From the NCBI GenBank assembly GCA_051884615.1, contig JBJEVT010000037.1, positions 1-36,238 of the forward strand: a stretch of DNA of 36,238 nt, in the 5' to 3' direction. Position numbers and translations under genes: made by a program. Positions 7,977 through 15,540 of the stretch are shown here, one piece after another; position 1 is the stretch's first letter; each line of letters begins with the position of its first letter. The DNA is from UBA1724 sp051884615. GTDB lineage: Bacteria > Verrucomicrobiota > Lentisphaeria > Oligosphaerales > Oligosphaeraceae. The notes below the pieces were generated by a model. That model had not been told where the DNA came from and ran no database searches. It saw only the letters and a program-made list of their open reading frames with translations.

Positions 7977-9578
7977 CTACAGGGAGAAGCCGCACTGGAG
8001 GGCGGCCTGGCGCAGACGGCTGATGAGCTGGGTGCAATTTCCGATACGGTTCAGCCGGCGGTAGATGGTGCACTCCCGGATCACTTCCGCCAAGGGACGA
8101 TATCCGGCGGTGAGTTCGGGAATGTCGGAGACGGCGGGAAGGGTGTTCTTCTCCAGGTCGGAGGCGGCGTCGTGGCGCACCTGGCGGCTCTTGGCCTCGT
8201 CCGGGGACTGGAGGAGGATTCTGCCGCCGAAGAGGACATTGAAGGTGATGCCCAGGGCGAAGATATCGGTGTCCTCCCCCAGGGGGCGGCAGGAGACCTG
8301 CTCCGGGGAGAAATAGCCCGCGGTGCCGGCCACGGTGCGGCTCTGGAATCCGGAGGAGACGGAGATGCCGAAATCGATGAGGCGCACCCTGCCCTGGCGG
8401 TCCAGCATGAAATTGCTGGGCTTGATGTCCAGGTGGATAAAGCGCTTCTGGTGGAGCACGGAGATGGCCTGGGCCATGCGGATGCACAGCTTCACCTTGT
8501 CCTCCAGGGTCATGGCGGCCAGGAGCCGCTTGTCCGCCAGATCCACGCCGTTGATGCGCTCCATGAGCAGATCCCAGCCCAGCTCCAGGCCCAGACGGCT
8601 CACCTTCCGCAGGGAGTAGAACTGCACCGGAACGGGAGTCCCCTCGTCCTCCTGGAAATTCTGCCCCACGCTCCATTCGTTGGTGAGGTGACGCACCTTG
8701 GTGGCGTAGGCCACCCCCCCGGAGAGGCGCCCCTCGTCCTTCCGGGTGCGCACATCCCCCAGCCAGTGGTCCTTCCAGTTCCGGATGGACTTCACCAGGA
8801 AGTTATAGCCATCCACGGAACCCTGGTAGAGGATGCTCTCCGCGCCCCGGGCCAGCTGGGAGCCGATGGCGTAGGCGGCTCCCGCCCGCAGCTTCTCCAC
8901 CACCTGGCGACCCTCCGCAGGGGGCAGCAGATTCAGGGTCTCCGGCAGACGGGACCGCAAATGGGCAAGAACCCCCTCGCTGAAGGGGGAAACCTCCTGC
9001 AGCGCCGAGGCGCTCCGGCGGGGCAGACCCCCTCCGGCAAAAGTGGCGGGGGCGGGCGCCGACACGGGAATTCCCGCCCCGGGGACGCCGCCAGCGGGCG
9101 CCGCCGCGGGCGCCGGGATGGAACGGCCGGGACGGGTCTCCTCCAGGTTCACCACCGGTCCGCGCCGGGCAGGTTTCTCCCCCACGCCTGGACGGGTCTC
9201 CTCCAGGGAGGGAGCCGCGGGGGCGGACGCCGGCATCCGGCCAGGACGGGTCTCCTCCAGGGAACCGCTCCCCATGGACGCCGCCACGGGACGACGCGCC
9301 GCCGCCCGCTTCTTCTCCTCCCGGGCGCGCACGGACTCCTCCGAGGGCATCACCACGCGGCTCCCCCCTCCCGCCGTCAGAGCGTCCCGCAGGGGACTGG
9401 CCGCCACGCGGCTCTTCTCCGGCTCCCCTCCAGGAGCCGGGGCGGGGGAGGGCAAGACAGACGCCTCCTCCCCTCTCCACTCCGAAGGGGAAAGGTATCT
9501 CCTCCCGTCCCCGGCGGCCGGGGCAGGGGAGGGGGCGCCCCCCAGTTCTTCGTTGTTCAGGTATCGTTTGGCAGACAC
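7977..9578 (-). CDS. Hanks-type Ser/Thr protein kinase with LEETRPG repeats
   Basis: A 533-residue, probably cytosolic kinase; no transmembrane segment is seen. Residues 1-230 are Pro/Ala/Arg-rich and probably disordered, with RYLNNEEL/RYLSPSEW near the start and three copies of LEETRPG (107-113, 125-131, 145-151). The kinase domain spans about 235-530: the Gly-loop GSQLARGAESILYQG (239-253), the beta-3 Lys K263 in FLVKSI, the catalytic loop HLDIKPSNFML (382-392, D384; Leu replaces the Arg of HRD), LIDFG (400-404) and the activation-loop end GTAGYFSPEQ (418-427). All core residues for activity are present. The Thr of LEETRPG is a plausible phosphosite, possibly for an FHA partner; that is inference. 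The start is a GTG at 9578; GGGGAGGG (9602-9595, minus strand) is 16 bases upstream and lies in a strong hairpin. It is downstream of the tubulin-like gene in the same direction (170-base gap). Confidence 0.88.
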   Translation of the reverse strand: MSAKRYLNNEELGGAPSPAPAAGDGRRYLSPSEWRGEEASVLPSPAPAPGGEPEKSRVAASPLRDALTAGGGSRVVMPSEESVRAREEKKRAAARRPVAASMGSGSLEETRPGRMPASAPAAPSLEETRPGVGEKPARRGPVVNLEETRPGRSIPAPAAAPAGGVPGAGIPVSAPAPATFAGGGLPRRSASALQEVSPFSEGVLAHLRSRLPETLNLLPPAEGRQVVEKLRAGAAYAIGSQLARGAESILYQGSVDGYNFLVKSIRNWKDHWLGDVRTRKDEGRLSGGVAYATKVRHLTNEWSVGQNFQEDEGTPVPVQFYSLRKVSRLGLELGWDLLMERINGVDLADKRLLAAMTLEDKVKLCIRMAQAISVLHQKRFIHLDIKPSNFMLDRQGRVRLIDFGISVSSGFQSRTVAGTAGYFSPEQVSCRPLGEDTDIFALGITFNVLFGGRILLQSPDEAKSRQVRHDAASDLEKNTLPAVSDIPELTAGYRPLAEVIRECTIYRRLNRIGNCTQLISRLRQAALQCGFSL

Positions 9579-9595
9579 GGTATTCCCGACACCGC

Positions 9596-9621
9596 CCTCC
9601 CCGCCCGCGGGCAGGGGGAGG
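9596..9621 (-). promoter_or_regulatory. GC-rich hairpin covering the putative ribosome-binding site of the kinase gene
   Basis: Centred on the palindrome GCCCGCGGGC (9603-9612), the arms CCTCCCC and GGGGGAGG extend the pairing outward with a bulged base or two. In the mRNA the GGGGAGG arm is the only Shine-Dalgarno-like sequence before the GTG start, so folding would mask it. Confidence 0.45.
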
Positions 9622-9748
9622 CGTATGTCATCCTTCTTTAATGTACCAACAATGCAAATCCTTCCACGCCAATGGGATATGTATCACATACCCCGCCTCC
9701 GCAAAAGGGAGCGGCTGGCAGAAAGGAGAAAATCGAAACGAGACGGCC

Positions 9749-10846
9749 CTAGATCTTGTGGATCCGCTTCAGCAGAGCCACGATGTCATCCTGTCCGGTG
9801 GCCTTCACCTTCCGGGCCTCCTCCGCCATGTTCACCTCCAGGTGCTCCAGCTGCACAAACTGGTTGATGGTCTTCTTCACCTTGGTCTGGGCGTGCTCGT
9901 CCGCCACGGTGTTGAAGTCGTGCACCAGTTCCGCCGGCTTCCGGCTATACAGCTGGGCCACGGTGACCCGGGGCGCCGTCAGGGCGGGATTCTCCGCCAC
10001 GCTGTAGATGGGCTTCACGCCCTGGCGGTTGAAGAACTCCACCAGGTTGTAGAAGGCCGTCTGGTCGCCGCCCGCGGGAATCTCCATGAGGAAGAGGGCC
10101 TCGATGGACTGCTCCGCCGGCAGCAGCAGGGGATTGCCGTGGTCCTGGAGCTGACGCCCGAACTCCTGCATGGGGTCGTAGGTGAAGGAGGTGAAGTGGT
10201 TGAAGTAGGGCTTGGAGAGGAAGAGGTCGAAGTCCTCCTGGTCCACATGCCCGTCCACCAGGCGCAGTTCCGCATTCTTCCGGGGAATGGCCAGGAAATC
10301 CTGCAGGGAGTCCACGATCATCTGGTTGAAGTGGTCCTCGGGAATCCGGTTCTCGAACTTCAGGCGGTTGGTGAACATGAAGATGTTGCCGGTGTTGCCG
10401 CTGTCGATGGCGGGCGCCACGGAGTCGTTGAGGAACATGGAGGTGTTCTCCACGAATTCGGCGGACTCCAGCTTGGCGTAGGGCAGCACCAGGGCGAAGA
10501 GGGTCTTGTCCTCCACGGGAATCTGCTCCTGACGGCCCACCAGATAGCGCATCACGCCCTTGGTGATGCCGTTGCCCGTGCCGCCGCCCGTGGCGGCGAT
10601 CACCAGGGCGCCGCGGATCCGGCTCTCCAATTCCCGGCTCACGGAGGCGTACGCCTCGTTCCCCAGCTCGGGGTCCATCCGGCAACCCCGGTACGCGCCG
10701 GCGCCGCCCCGCAGCACCGCCTGGATCTTCTCCTTGGCTGAAACTTTCCCCAACTCCACCTCGCTGACATTCACCACGACAGCGTCCTGGCTCAACTTGG
10801 TGGCAATCTTGCTTCCAGCCCCGCCAATGCCTATGATCTTCTGCAT
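9749..10846 (-). CDS. Divergent tubulin/FtsZ-superfamily GTPase (TubZ-like)
   Basis: A 365-residue protein with the GTP-binding half of the tubulin fold: IIGIGGAGSKIATKL (4-18, T1 loop), RGGAGAYRG (46-54, T3-like), the tubulin signature AATGGGTGNG (84-93, T4) and NTGNIFMFTN (151-160, T5/T6 region). VDQEDFDLFL (201-210) is in the region expected for the T7 synergy loop but is not the standard NxDxxD. It lacks the FtsZ C-terminal tail motif and is too divergent to be the division FtsZ. It ends in a basic-acidic helix-rich segment (about 315-365), a position where TubZ carries polymer-contact helices. The ATG at 10846 follows the stop of the winged-helix gene by 3 bases, with AGAGGAG inside that gene as its ribosome site, so the two are translationally linked. 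Alternatives are an FtsZ-like membrane-remodelling protein or a cytoskeletal GTPase unrelated to partition. Superfamily membership is firm; the function is not. Confidence 0.82.
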   Translation of the reverse strand: MQKIIGIGGAGSKIATKLSQDAVVVNVSEVELGKVSAKEKIQAVLRGGAGAYRGCRMDPELGNEAYASVSRELESRIRGALVIAATGGGTGNGITKGVMRYLVGRQEQIPVEDKTLFALVLPYAKLESAEFVENTSMFLNDSVAPAIDSGNTGNIFMFTNRLKFENRIPEDHFNQMIVDSLQDFLAIPRKNAELRLVDGHVDQEDFDLFLSKPYFNHFTSFTYDPMQEFGRQLQDHGNPLLLPAEQSIEALFLMEIPAGGDQTAFYNLVEFFNRQGVKPIYSVAENPALTAPRVTVAQLYSRKPAELVHDFNTVADEHAQTKVKKTINQFVQLEHLEVNMAEEARKVKATGQDDIVALLKRIHKI

Positions 10847-10849
10847 GTC

Positions 10850-11188
10850 TTAACAGGTCTCCTCTAAAAAATGGGATTTCCTCGACTGAAAACGACCACT
10901 CTCCGCCAGCTTGGCCAGCGCCTGACCCCCGAAGTTCGTCAGGTAAATGTTCTTCCGGTTCCGCTCGTCCTTCACGTCAATCAGACAGAGCAAATGCATC
11001 GCCTCCACCACCGCGACCGCCGTCTGCTTCGTTCGCGTGATGCCCCCCGCTTTCAAGTCGTCAAAACAGTTGGTGATGTTGTACTTCCGGTTCTTGTCCG
11101 CACTCATGGCAGCCCATAGCAATACCAGAAAATGCTCCTCGCCGAGACGATCCAGCTGCTGAAGAAACAAATCCGACTGACCCGACAT
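10850..11188 (-). CDS. Small winged-helix DNA-binding protein (TubR-like position and size)
   Basis: A 112-residue protein. The middle part looks like helix-turn-helix plus wing: GGITRTKQTAVAVVEAMHLL (two helices, the second likely for recognition), then LIDVKDERNRKNIYLTNFGGQALAKL, a basic beta-hairpin wing followed by a helix. The N-terminal part (SDLFLQQLDRLGEEHFLVLLWAAM) is helical and could be the dimer interface. The ATG at 11188 has GGAGGT (11203-11198) 9 bases upstream, better than the GTG at 11194. It is the first gene of the operon, with the tubulin-like gene 3 bases downstream, and the 10-bp iteron row lies about 250 bases upstream. Size, order and context match TubR of type III partition systems, but direct homology cannot be shown by eye. 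It could simply be a MarR-like autoregulator. Confidence 0.7.
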   Translation of the reverse strand: MSGQSDLFLQQLDRLGEEHFLVLLWAAMSADKNRKYNITNCFDDLKAGGITRTKQTAVAVVEAMHLLCLIDVKDERNRKNIYLTNFGGQALAKLAESGRFQSRKSHFLEETC

Positions 11189-11370
11189 CACCACACTACC
11201 TCCATATCCGCTCCCCCCCCGGCCACAACCACGACCGACAGGAGGAAAATGCTCCGCAAGACTCCTCTCAAATCCTCTGATTCTCTACAAGACTCCAAAG
11301 CTTAACAGAAAGGAAAAGGAAAGACCGCCCCCACACGGGGGAACAGGGGAAAAGTTATGAACAGGAACAT

Positions 11371-11376
11371 ACTATA
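11371..11376 (-). promoter_or_regulatory. Candidate -10 for the winged-helix/tubulin-like operon
   Basis: Minus strand GAGTATAGTATG with TATAGT; a TTGCGG (11,397-11,392) sits 15 bases further upstream as a weak -35. A second candidate, TATAAT at 11,568-11,563, would place the iterons between promoter and gene. Confidence 0.35.
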
Positions 11377-11440
11377 CTCTAATTTCGCGCCCCGCAACCC
11401 CCTCCCGCAACTTTCAACCCCTGATTTTCAACGGGAAACA

Positions 11441-11510
11441 ATATGTACTGTAGTCGAATGTAGTCCAATGAAGTGTGATGTAGAAAAGTAAAGTGGAGTA
11501 AATAGGAAAA
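11441..11510. repeat. Degenerate 10-bp iteron row (candidate centromere)
   Basis: In exact 10-base steps the sequence reads ATATGTACTG, TAGTCGAATG, TAGTCCAATG, AAGTGTGATG, TAGAAAAGTA, AAGTGGAGTA, AATAGG. Two neighbouring units match at 9 of 10 positions; the others are looser, sharing an A-A-G-T or T-A-G core. The phase is close to one helical turn. The row is upstream of the winged-helix and tubulin-like genes. Confidence 0.5.
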
Positions 11511-11705
11511 TCCGGACAGCTCCCCACGGGAATCCATGATGATAGTATCTCTTTAAAAATAAATTATACTACAATAAGAATCACGAACACGAGACCAACA
11601 CTCCCTCCCCGCGGGTATAAATTCCCTTATTCCCTTGCCCCATAAATGGTTGTCGCCTTATCCCGCCCCGGCCGGACCGGAAAGAAAAACAGAAATAGAA
11701 TCCAC

Positions 11706-11716
11706 TATACTATACT
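11706..11716 (+). promoter_or_regulatory. Overlapping TATACT -10 elements for argF-pyrB
   Basis: CTATACTATACTAAAT holds two TATACT hexamers 5 bases apart, the best -10 candidates upstream of argF. No clear -35 is visible. The leader would be about 180 bases. Confidence 0.4.
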
Positions 11717-11899
11717 AAATTGAAGAAATTGGAAGAATTTGCCGTGGCGGCGAGGAGAGGGTTGGGCGTGCCAGGGGATTCCTGGGAATTCGGAGAGCGG
11801 GCACTCCCCGGTTCCCCAGGGGCGCGGGGCGGGGAATATATTGAGGAAAAAGACCGAAATCCGTCAAAAGACACCCAATCACCAAAAGGAAAGACCCCT

Positions 11900-12898
11900 A
11901 TGGACCTGGCAAAACTTGGCCTGCACGGCAAGAGCATCCATCGCCTCCTGGACCTCACCGACGAGCAACTTCTGGGGCTGGTGGCCCTGGCGGCGGAGCT
12001 GAAGGAAAGGAAGAAGACCGGCGCGAACCTGAAGGACGCCCTTCTCTACCGGAAGAACATCGCCCTGATCTTCCAGAAGAGCTCCACCCGCACCCACTGC
12101 GCCACCGTCTGCGGCGTCCACGACGAGGGAGGCTACACCGAGTACCTCAACGCCCACGACCTACATTTCGGCAAGAAGGAATCCGTGAAGGACTCCGCGC
12201 GGGTGCTGGGAAGGATGTTCGACGGCATCATGTTCCGGGGATTCTCCCAGAAGGTGGTGGAGGACCTGGCCCAATACAGCGGCATTCCCGTGTGGAACGG
12301 GCTCACCGACGAGTGGCATCCCTCCCAGGTGCTGGCGGATTTCCTCACCATCCAGGAGCATCTGGGCACCCTGAAGGGCTTGAAGATGGCGTATGTGGGA
12401 GACGGACGCAACAACGTGGCGAGCTCCCTGATGGTGGGCTGCGCCAAGGTGGGCATGGATTTCGTGGACGTGTGCCCCCCGGAGCTCTCCCCCAGCCCGG
12501 AAATCCTGACCGTGGCGCGGGAATGCGCCAAGCGCAACGGCTGCACCATCCAGGTCTCCCACGACCCGGTGGAGGGCGTCAAGGGCGCCAACATCCTCTA
12601 CACCGACGTGTGGGTCTCCATGGGCGAGGAAGCCCTCTTCCAGCAGCGCCTGGCGCTGCTCCGTCCCTTCCAAATCAACATGGAAATGGTCCGCAACACC
12701 GGAAATCTGGAATCGGGACGGGTCCTCTTCCTCCACTGCCTCCCCGCCTTCCACGACGCCAACACCGAGGTCTCCCGGGACTACGGGGCGATGGAGGTCT
12801 CCGACGAGGTTTTCGAGGCGCCCTTCTCCAAGGTTTTCGACGAGGCGGAGAACCGGCTCCACACCATCAAGGCCATGATCGTGGCCTCCCTTGCCTAG
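11900..12898 (+). CDS. argF: Ornithine carbamoyltransferase
   Basis: ArgF transfers the carbamoyl group from carbamoyl phosphate to ornithine, giving citrulline, in arginine synthesis. The 332-residue protein has the carbamoyl-phosphate loop FQKSSTRT (58-65), KESVKDSARVLGRMFDGIMFRGF (93-115, with small interruptions from consensus none), DEWHPSQVLADF (137-148), the ornithine loop TDVWVSMGEE (235-244) and HCLPAFHD (279-286). His66 takes the place of the usual Arg after STRT. The frame is open back to 11,720, but that part is low complexity; ATG 11900 has AAAAGGA about 11 bases upstream and gives the family N-terminus. pyrB follows 69 bases later, so the two carbamoyltransferases are probably cotranscribed. 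Confidence 0.93.
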   Translation: MDLAKLGLHGKSIHRLLDLTDEQLLGLVALAAELKERKKTGANLKDALLYRKNIALIFQKSSTRTHCATVCGVHDEGGYTEYLNAHDLHFGKKESVKDSARVLGRMFDGIMFRGFSQKVVEDLAQYSGIPVWNGLTDEWHPSQVLADFLTIQEHLGTLKGLKMAYVGDGRNNVASSLMVGCAKVGMDFVDVCPPELSPSPEILTVARECAKRNGCTIQVSHDPVEGVKGANILYTDVWVSMGEEALFQQRLALLRPFQINMEMVRNTGNLESGRVLFLHCLPAFHDANTEVSRDYGAMEVSDEVFEAPFSKVFDEAENRLHTIKAMIVASLA

Positions 12899-12967
12899 CG
12901 GAAACCCGTCCGCCCGAGGAATCCCTGTTCGCAACATCCCCTGAAGACCCCAAAAGGAGCCGACACC

Positions 12968-14062
12968 ATGACACAGCGAAGAATGATGGAAGAATTGGCG
13001 TGGGAGGATTTCGAGCGCCTGCCCCTGACCCAGCGCGCCCCCTATTTTCGCCAGTCCAGCGGGCGACCCTACCATTGCGTCATCGCCCAGCAGTTCGACC
13101 GGGAGTCCCTGGACGGCCTGTGCGACCTGTCCACCCGCATCCGCCGCATTGCCAAGAGCAAGGTGGGCAGCGACTTCCTCTCCAGCCTGATGCGGAACAA
13201 GCGGGCCATGCTCTACTTCACCCAGCCCAGCACCCGCACCTTCCTCTCCTTCTTCTCCGCGTGCCAGATTCTGGGATTCAGCCCCGCCGAAGTCCGGGAT
13301 CCCTCCATCTCCAGCGAGATGAAAGGCGAGACCAAGGAAGACACCATCCGCACCTTCAGCAGCTTCTTCGACCTCATCATCATGCGAACCCCCGCCCAGG
13401 GCTTCGCCGAAAAGATGGCCTGGATGATCTCCCGCACCGAACGCCCCGTCCCCATCATCAACGCCGGCAGCGGAAAGGACCAGCACCCCACCCAGGCGCT
13501 CCTGGACATCTACACCCTCCAGCGCTCCTTCGAACGCCAGGGCGGCATCGACGGCAAAACCGTCCTCTTCTGCGGCGACCTGGCGCGGGGACGCACCGTC
13601 CGCTCCCTCTCCGGACTCCTCCAGCAATACCGGAACGTGAAGCTGATCTTCGCCGCCCCCGACGCCCTCCAAATCGGGGAGGACATCCTCCAGCAGCTCC
13701 GGGAAAGCGGCGTGGAGTATGAGGTCACCCACGACTTCAAGAGCAAAATCCCCGAAGCGGACGCCGTCTACATGACCCGGCTCCAGGATGAATGGGACGC
13801 CAAACCCGGGGAAAGCTCCCGGGGATACAAGCAGGAGGACTACTATTTCACCGGCGACGACCTGCGGAGACTCTCCCCCAAGGGCGTCATCATGCACCCG
13901 CTTCCCCGGCGCCTGGAAATCTCCACCGACTGCGATGACGACCCCCGGGCCGTCTACTGGCGCCAGGAGCGCAACGGCATGTGGATCCGGGCGGCCCTCA
14001 TCGCCACCATCTTCTGCCGGGACCAGGAAATCACCCAGTATTACATGCTGAACAACCGGTAG
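12968..14062 (+). CDS. pyrB: Aspartate carbamoyltransferase catalytic chain
   Basis: PyrB makes N-carbamoyl-L-aspartate, the committed step of pyrimidine synthesis. Key motifs: QPSTRTFLSF (86-95, carbamoyl-phosphate loop), SSEMKGETKEDT (115-126, the mobile loop with catalytic Lys), HPTQALLDIYTL (173-184), GDLARGRTVRSL (203-214) and the late HPLPRR. At 364 residues it is longer than the E. coli catalytic chain (311), with an N-terminal extension of about 40 residues and extra residues near DEWDAKPGESSRGYKQED, as in the long PyrB class. No pyrI regulatory chain is adjacent. AAGGAG lies 9 bases before the ATG. Confidence 0.93.
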   Translation: MTQRRMMEELAWEDFERLPLTQRAPYFRQSSGRPYHCVIAQQFDRESLDGLCDLSTRIRRIAKSKVGSDFLSSLMRNKRAMLYFTQPSTRTFLSFFSACQILGFSPAEVRDPSISSEMKGETKEDTIRTFSSFFDLIIMRTPAQGFAEKMAWMISRTERPVPIINAGSGKDQHPTQALLDIYTLQRSFERQGGIDGKTVLFCGDLARGRTVRSLSGLLQQYRNVKLIFAAPDALQIGEDILQQLRESGVEYEVTHDFKSKIPEADAVYMTRLQDEWDAKPGESSRGYKQEDYYFTGDDLRRLSPKGVIMHPLPRRLEISTDCDDDPRAVYWRQERNGMWIRAALIATIFCRDQEITQYYMLNNR

Positions 14063-14099
14063 CCAAGCCCCCGAGAAAGGCGATTCCCGGACGACAAGG

Positions 14100-14984
14100 A
14101 TGGACGGCGCGGCATTTCCCATGGAAGTACGGGGCGTGGGGGTTTTTGCCCTTTCCAACGCCCCCTCCGCGCCCCTCCTGGCCCAGGGATGCGCCCGCCT
14201 CTCCCGCGCCCTGGGAGGCGTCCCCCTCCGCTGCCTCTGCCAAAGCGTGGGCGGACCCCGGCGCCTGGCGGGGGACGACGCCCTTCGGCGCGACCAATTC
14301 CATGCTCTTCTGGAGGACCCCCAGGCGAATCTCCTGGTGGCCGCCCGGGGAGGCTTCGGCGTCACCCGCCTCCTGGAGCAACTGGATTTCCCCCGCCTGA
14401 AAGCCTCGGGGAAGGCCCTCTGCGGATACAGCGACGTCTCCGCTCTCCTGGTGGCCGCCTGGAGCCAGGGGTGCCGGCGTCTCCTCCACGGCCCCATGGT
14501 CTGCTCCTCCTGGGCCAGGGAGGACTCTCCCGCCCTGGCAACGGAAAGGGAGTCCTTCCTCCGTGCCCTCCGGGGAGAATGGAGCCTCTGCCCCCCCGGC
14601 ATTTCCCTGGAGACTCTCCGGCCAGGCGTCGCCCGGGGCCCCCTCATCCCCGTCAATCTCACCATGCTGATCTCCCTGCTGGGCACCCCCTTCCAGCCGG
14701 ATCTCCAGGGCGCCATCCTGCTCCTGGAGGATGTCCACGAACCCGCCCACGCCATCGAGAGAATGTTGGTGCAGCTCCGCTCCGCGGGAATCCTGAAACG
14801 CCTGGCGGGACTGGTCCTGGGACAATTCTCCCAGGGGGAGGACGCCGAATTCCTCCCCGAACTCTTCCAGGAGGTCGCCCAATGGGTCCCTGGCCCCGTC
14901 CTGTCAGGATACCCCCTGGGACACCAACACCCCTCCCTGACCTGCCCCGTGGGCGCCATCGCCACCCTGGAGGCCCGGGGATAG
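14100..14984 (+). CDS. LD-carboxypeptidase (peptidase S66)
   Basis: S66 enzymes remove the terminal D-Ala from tetrapeptides of murein in peptidoglycan recycling. The 294-residue protein contains AARGGFGVTRLL (81-92), the nucleophile segment CGYSDVSALL with S111, HGPM (130-133), E210 in LLLEDVHEPAH and H275 in GHQHPSLTCPVG, which form the Ser-Glu-His triad. No signal peptide is seen, so it is probably cytosolic like LdcA. The start is uncertain: ATG 14100 has only weak ribosome-site support, and ATG 14121 is also possible. It ends 10 bases before the start of the next repeat copy. Confidence 0.87.
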   Translation: MDGAAFPMEVRGVGVFALSNAPSAPLLAQGCARLSRALGGVPLRCLCQSVGGPRRLAGDDALRRDQFHALLEDPQANLLVAARGGFGVTRLLEQLDFPRLKASGKALCGYSDVSALLVAAWSQGCRRLLHGPMVCSSWAREDSPALATERESFLRALRGEWSLCPPGISLETLRPGVARGPLIPVNLTMLISLLGTPFQPDLQGAILLLEDVHEPAHAIERMLVQLRSAGILKRLAGLVLGQFSQGEDAEFLPELFQEVAQWVPGPVLSGYPLGHQHPSLTCPVGAIATLEARG

Positions 14985-14994
14985 ATATTCTCCT

Positions 14995-15540
14995 CCCGCG
15001 GAACCCCGCTTCAACACGGAGCACAGGTCGGCGCCGGCGGCCCACCCCGGAGGACACAGAGGCGCTGCCGCTTCAACACAGAGCACAGGTCGGCGCCGGC
15101 GGCGCGCACGGATTACACAGAGGGCTGAAGACGGGACCAACCTTCCTGTCCGGGCAAGCCCGCCCAGGAACGCCCCTGTTTTTTTGAAGGCAAACTCCCC
15201 CCCCCTTTGGAAGGCAAACTCCCCCCCTGGAGCTTCCTAGATTTCCTAGAACATCTAGGGCATCTAGAACATCTCGCCCTTTGATTCTCCGGGGAAGAGA
15301 ATTCCCTGCGTGGCACCACCCTTCCCCCCCTCTCTCTCGCACGCATGCGCGCGCATACATGCGAGCGGGGTAATCGGTTTCCCCGCGCCCCCCACCCTGC
15401 CGCCCTCACCGTAATGCGGATCGGGAGGACGGCAATCTCATGGGCAGCCAACGCTCGAAATTCCCAGGGACGCCATGCCCATTCCCAGCCATGACGGCGA
15501 CAATGCCCCACGGATTGGGCACAGCGGGGCGCTGCCGCTT
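14995..15540 (-). repeat. Structured noncoding repeat, copy B
   Basis: Inverted relative to copy A. The core on the minus strand runs from 15,507 to 15,133 with the same order of parts: ATGGGCA/TGCCCAT inverted repeat, the AAACCGATTA-loop hairpin (15,386-15,365), a 26-bp alternating tract (15,338-15,363), the ATTCTC hairpin (15,302-15,284), four CTAG units at 9-bp spacing and the GGGCTTGCCCGGACAGGAAG box. Short modules flank both ends, and one end lies against the 3' end of the LD-carboxypeptidase gene. A poly-C/T part with duplicated GGAAGGCAAACTCCCCCCC (about 15,186-15,228) is specific to this copy. No gene is supportable. Confidence 0.88.

Larger units (their letters stand above)
11189..11899. 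other. AT-rich divergent intergenic region at the strand switch
   Basis: No gene is supportable here. The region separates the leftward block (to 11,188) from the rightward block (from 11,900). It contains a 10-bp iteron row (11,441-11,510), several -10-like elements on both strands (minus TATAGT at 11,376-11,371, minus TATAAT at 11,568-11,563, plus TATAAA at 11,616-11,621, plus overlapping TATACT at 11,706 and 11,711), and the sequences TTATGAACAGG (11,355) and TGTAGAAAA (11,479-11,487), which resemble motifs in the putative origin at 23.7 kb. The argF leader downstream of the TATACT pair is about 180 bases and GC-rich. Confidence 0.7.

Noticed and set aside
5297..8064. Open frames inside the structured repeats, giving Arg/Cys/Val-rich peptides such as LCVLCVEAAAP
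   Set aside because: The copies are open in several frames on both strands, have frame-shifting length differences between copies and no ribosome sites, so the sequence is conserved as nucleic acid, not as protein.
9749..10846. Tubulin-like gene as the cell-division ftsZ
   Set aside because: The T7 region and C-terminal tail of FtsZ are missing, the sequence is too divergent, and there are no division or murein genes next to it.
12161..14965. Very long open frame on the minus strand across argF, pyrB and the carboxypeptidase gene
   Set aside because: It lies antisense to three genes with full catalytic motifs, and its translation is low-complexity Gly/Val/His/Glu sequence, typical of overprinted frames in GC-rich DNA.
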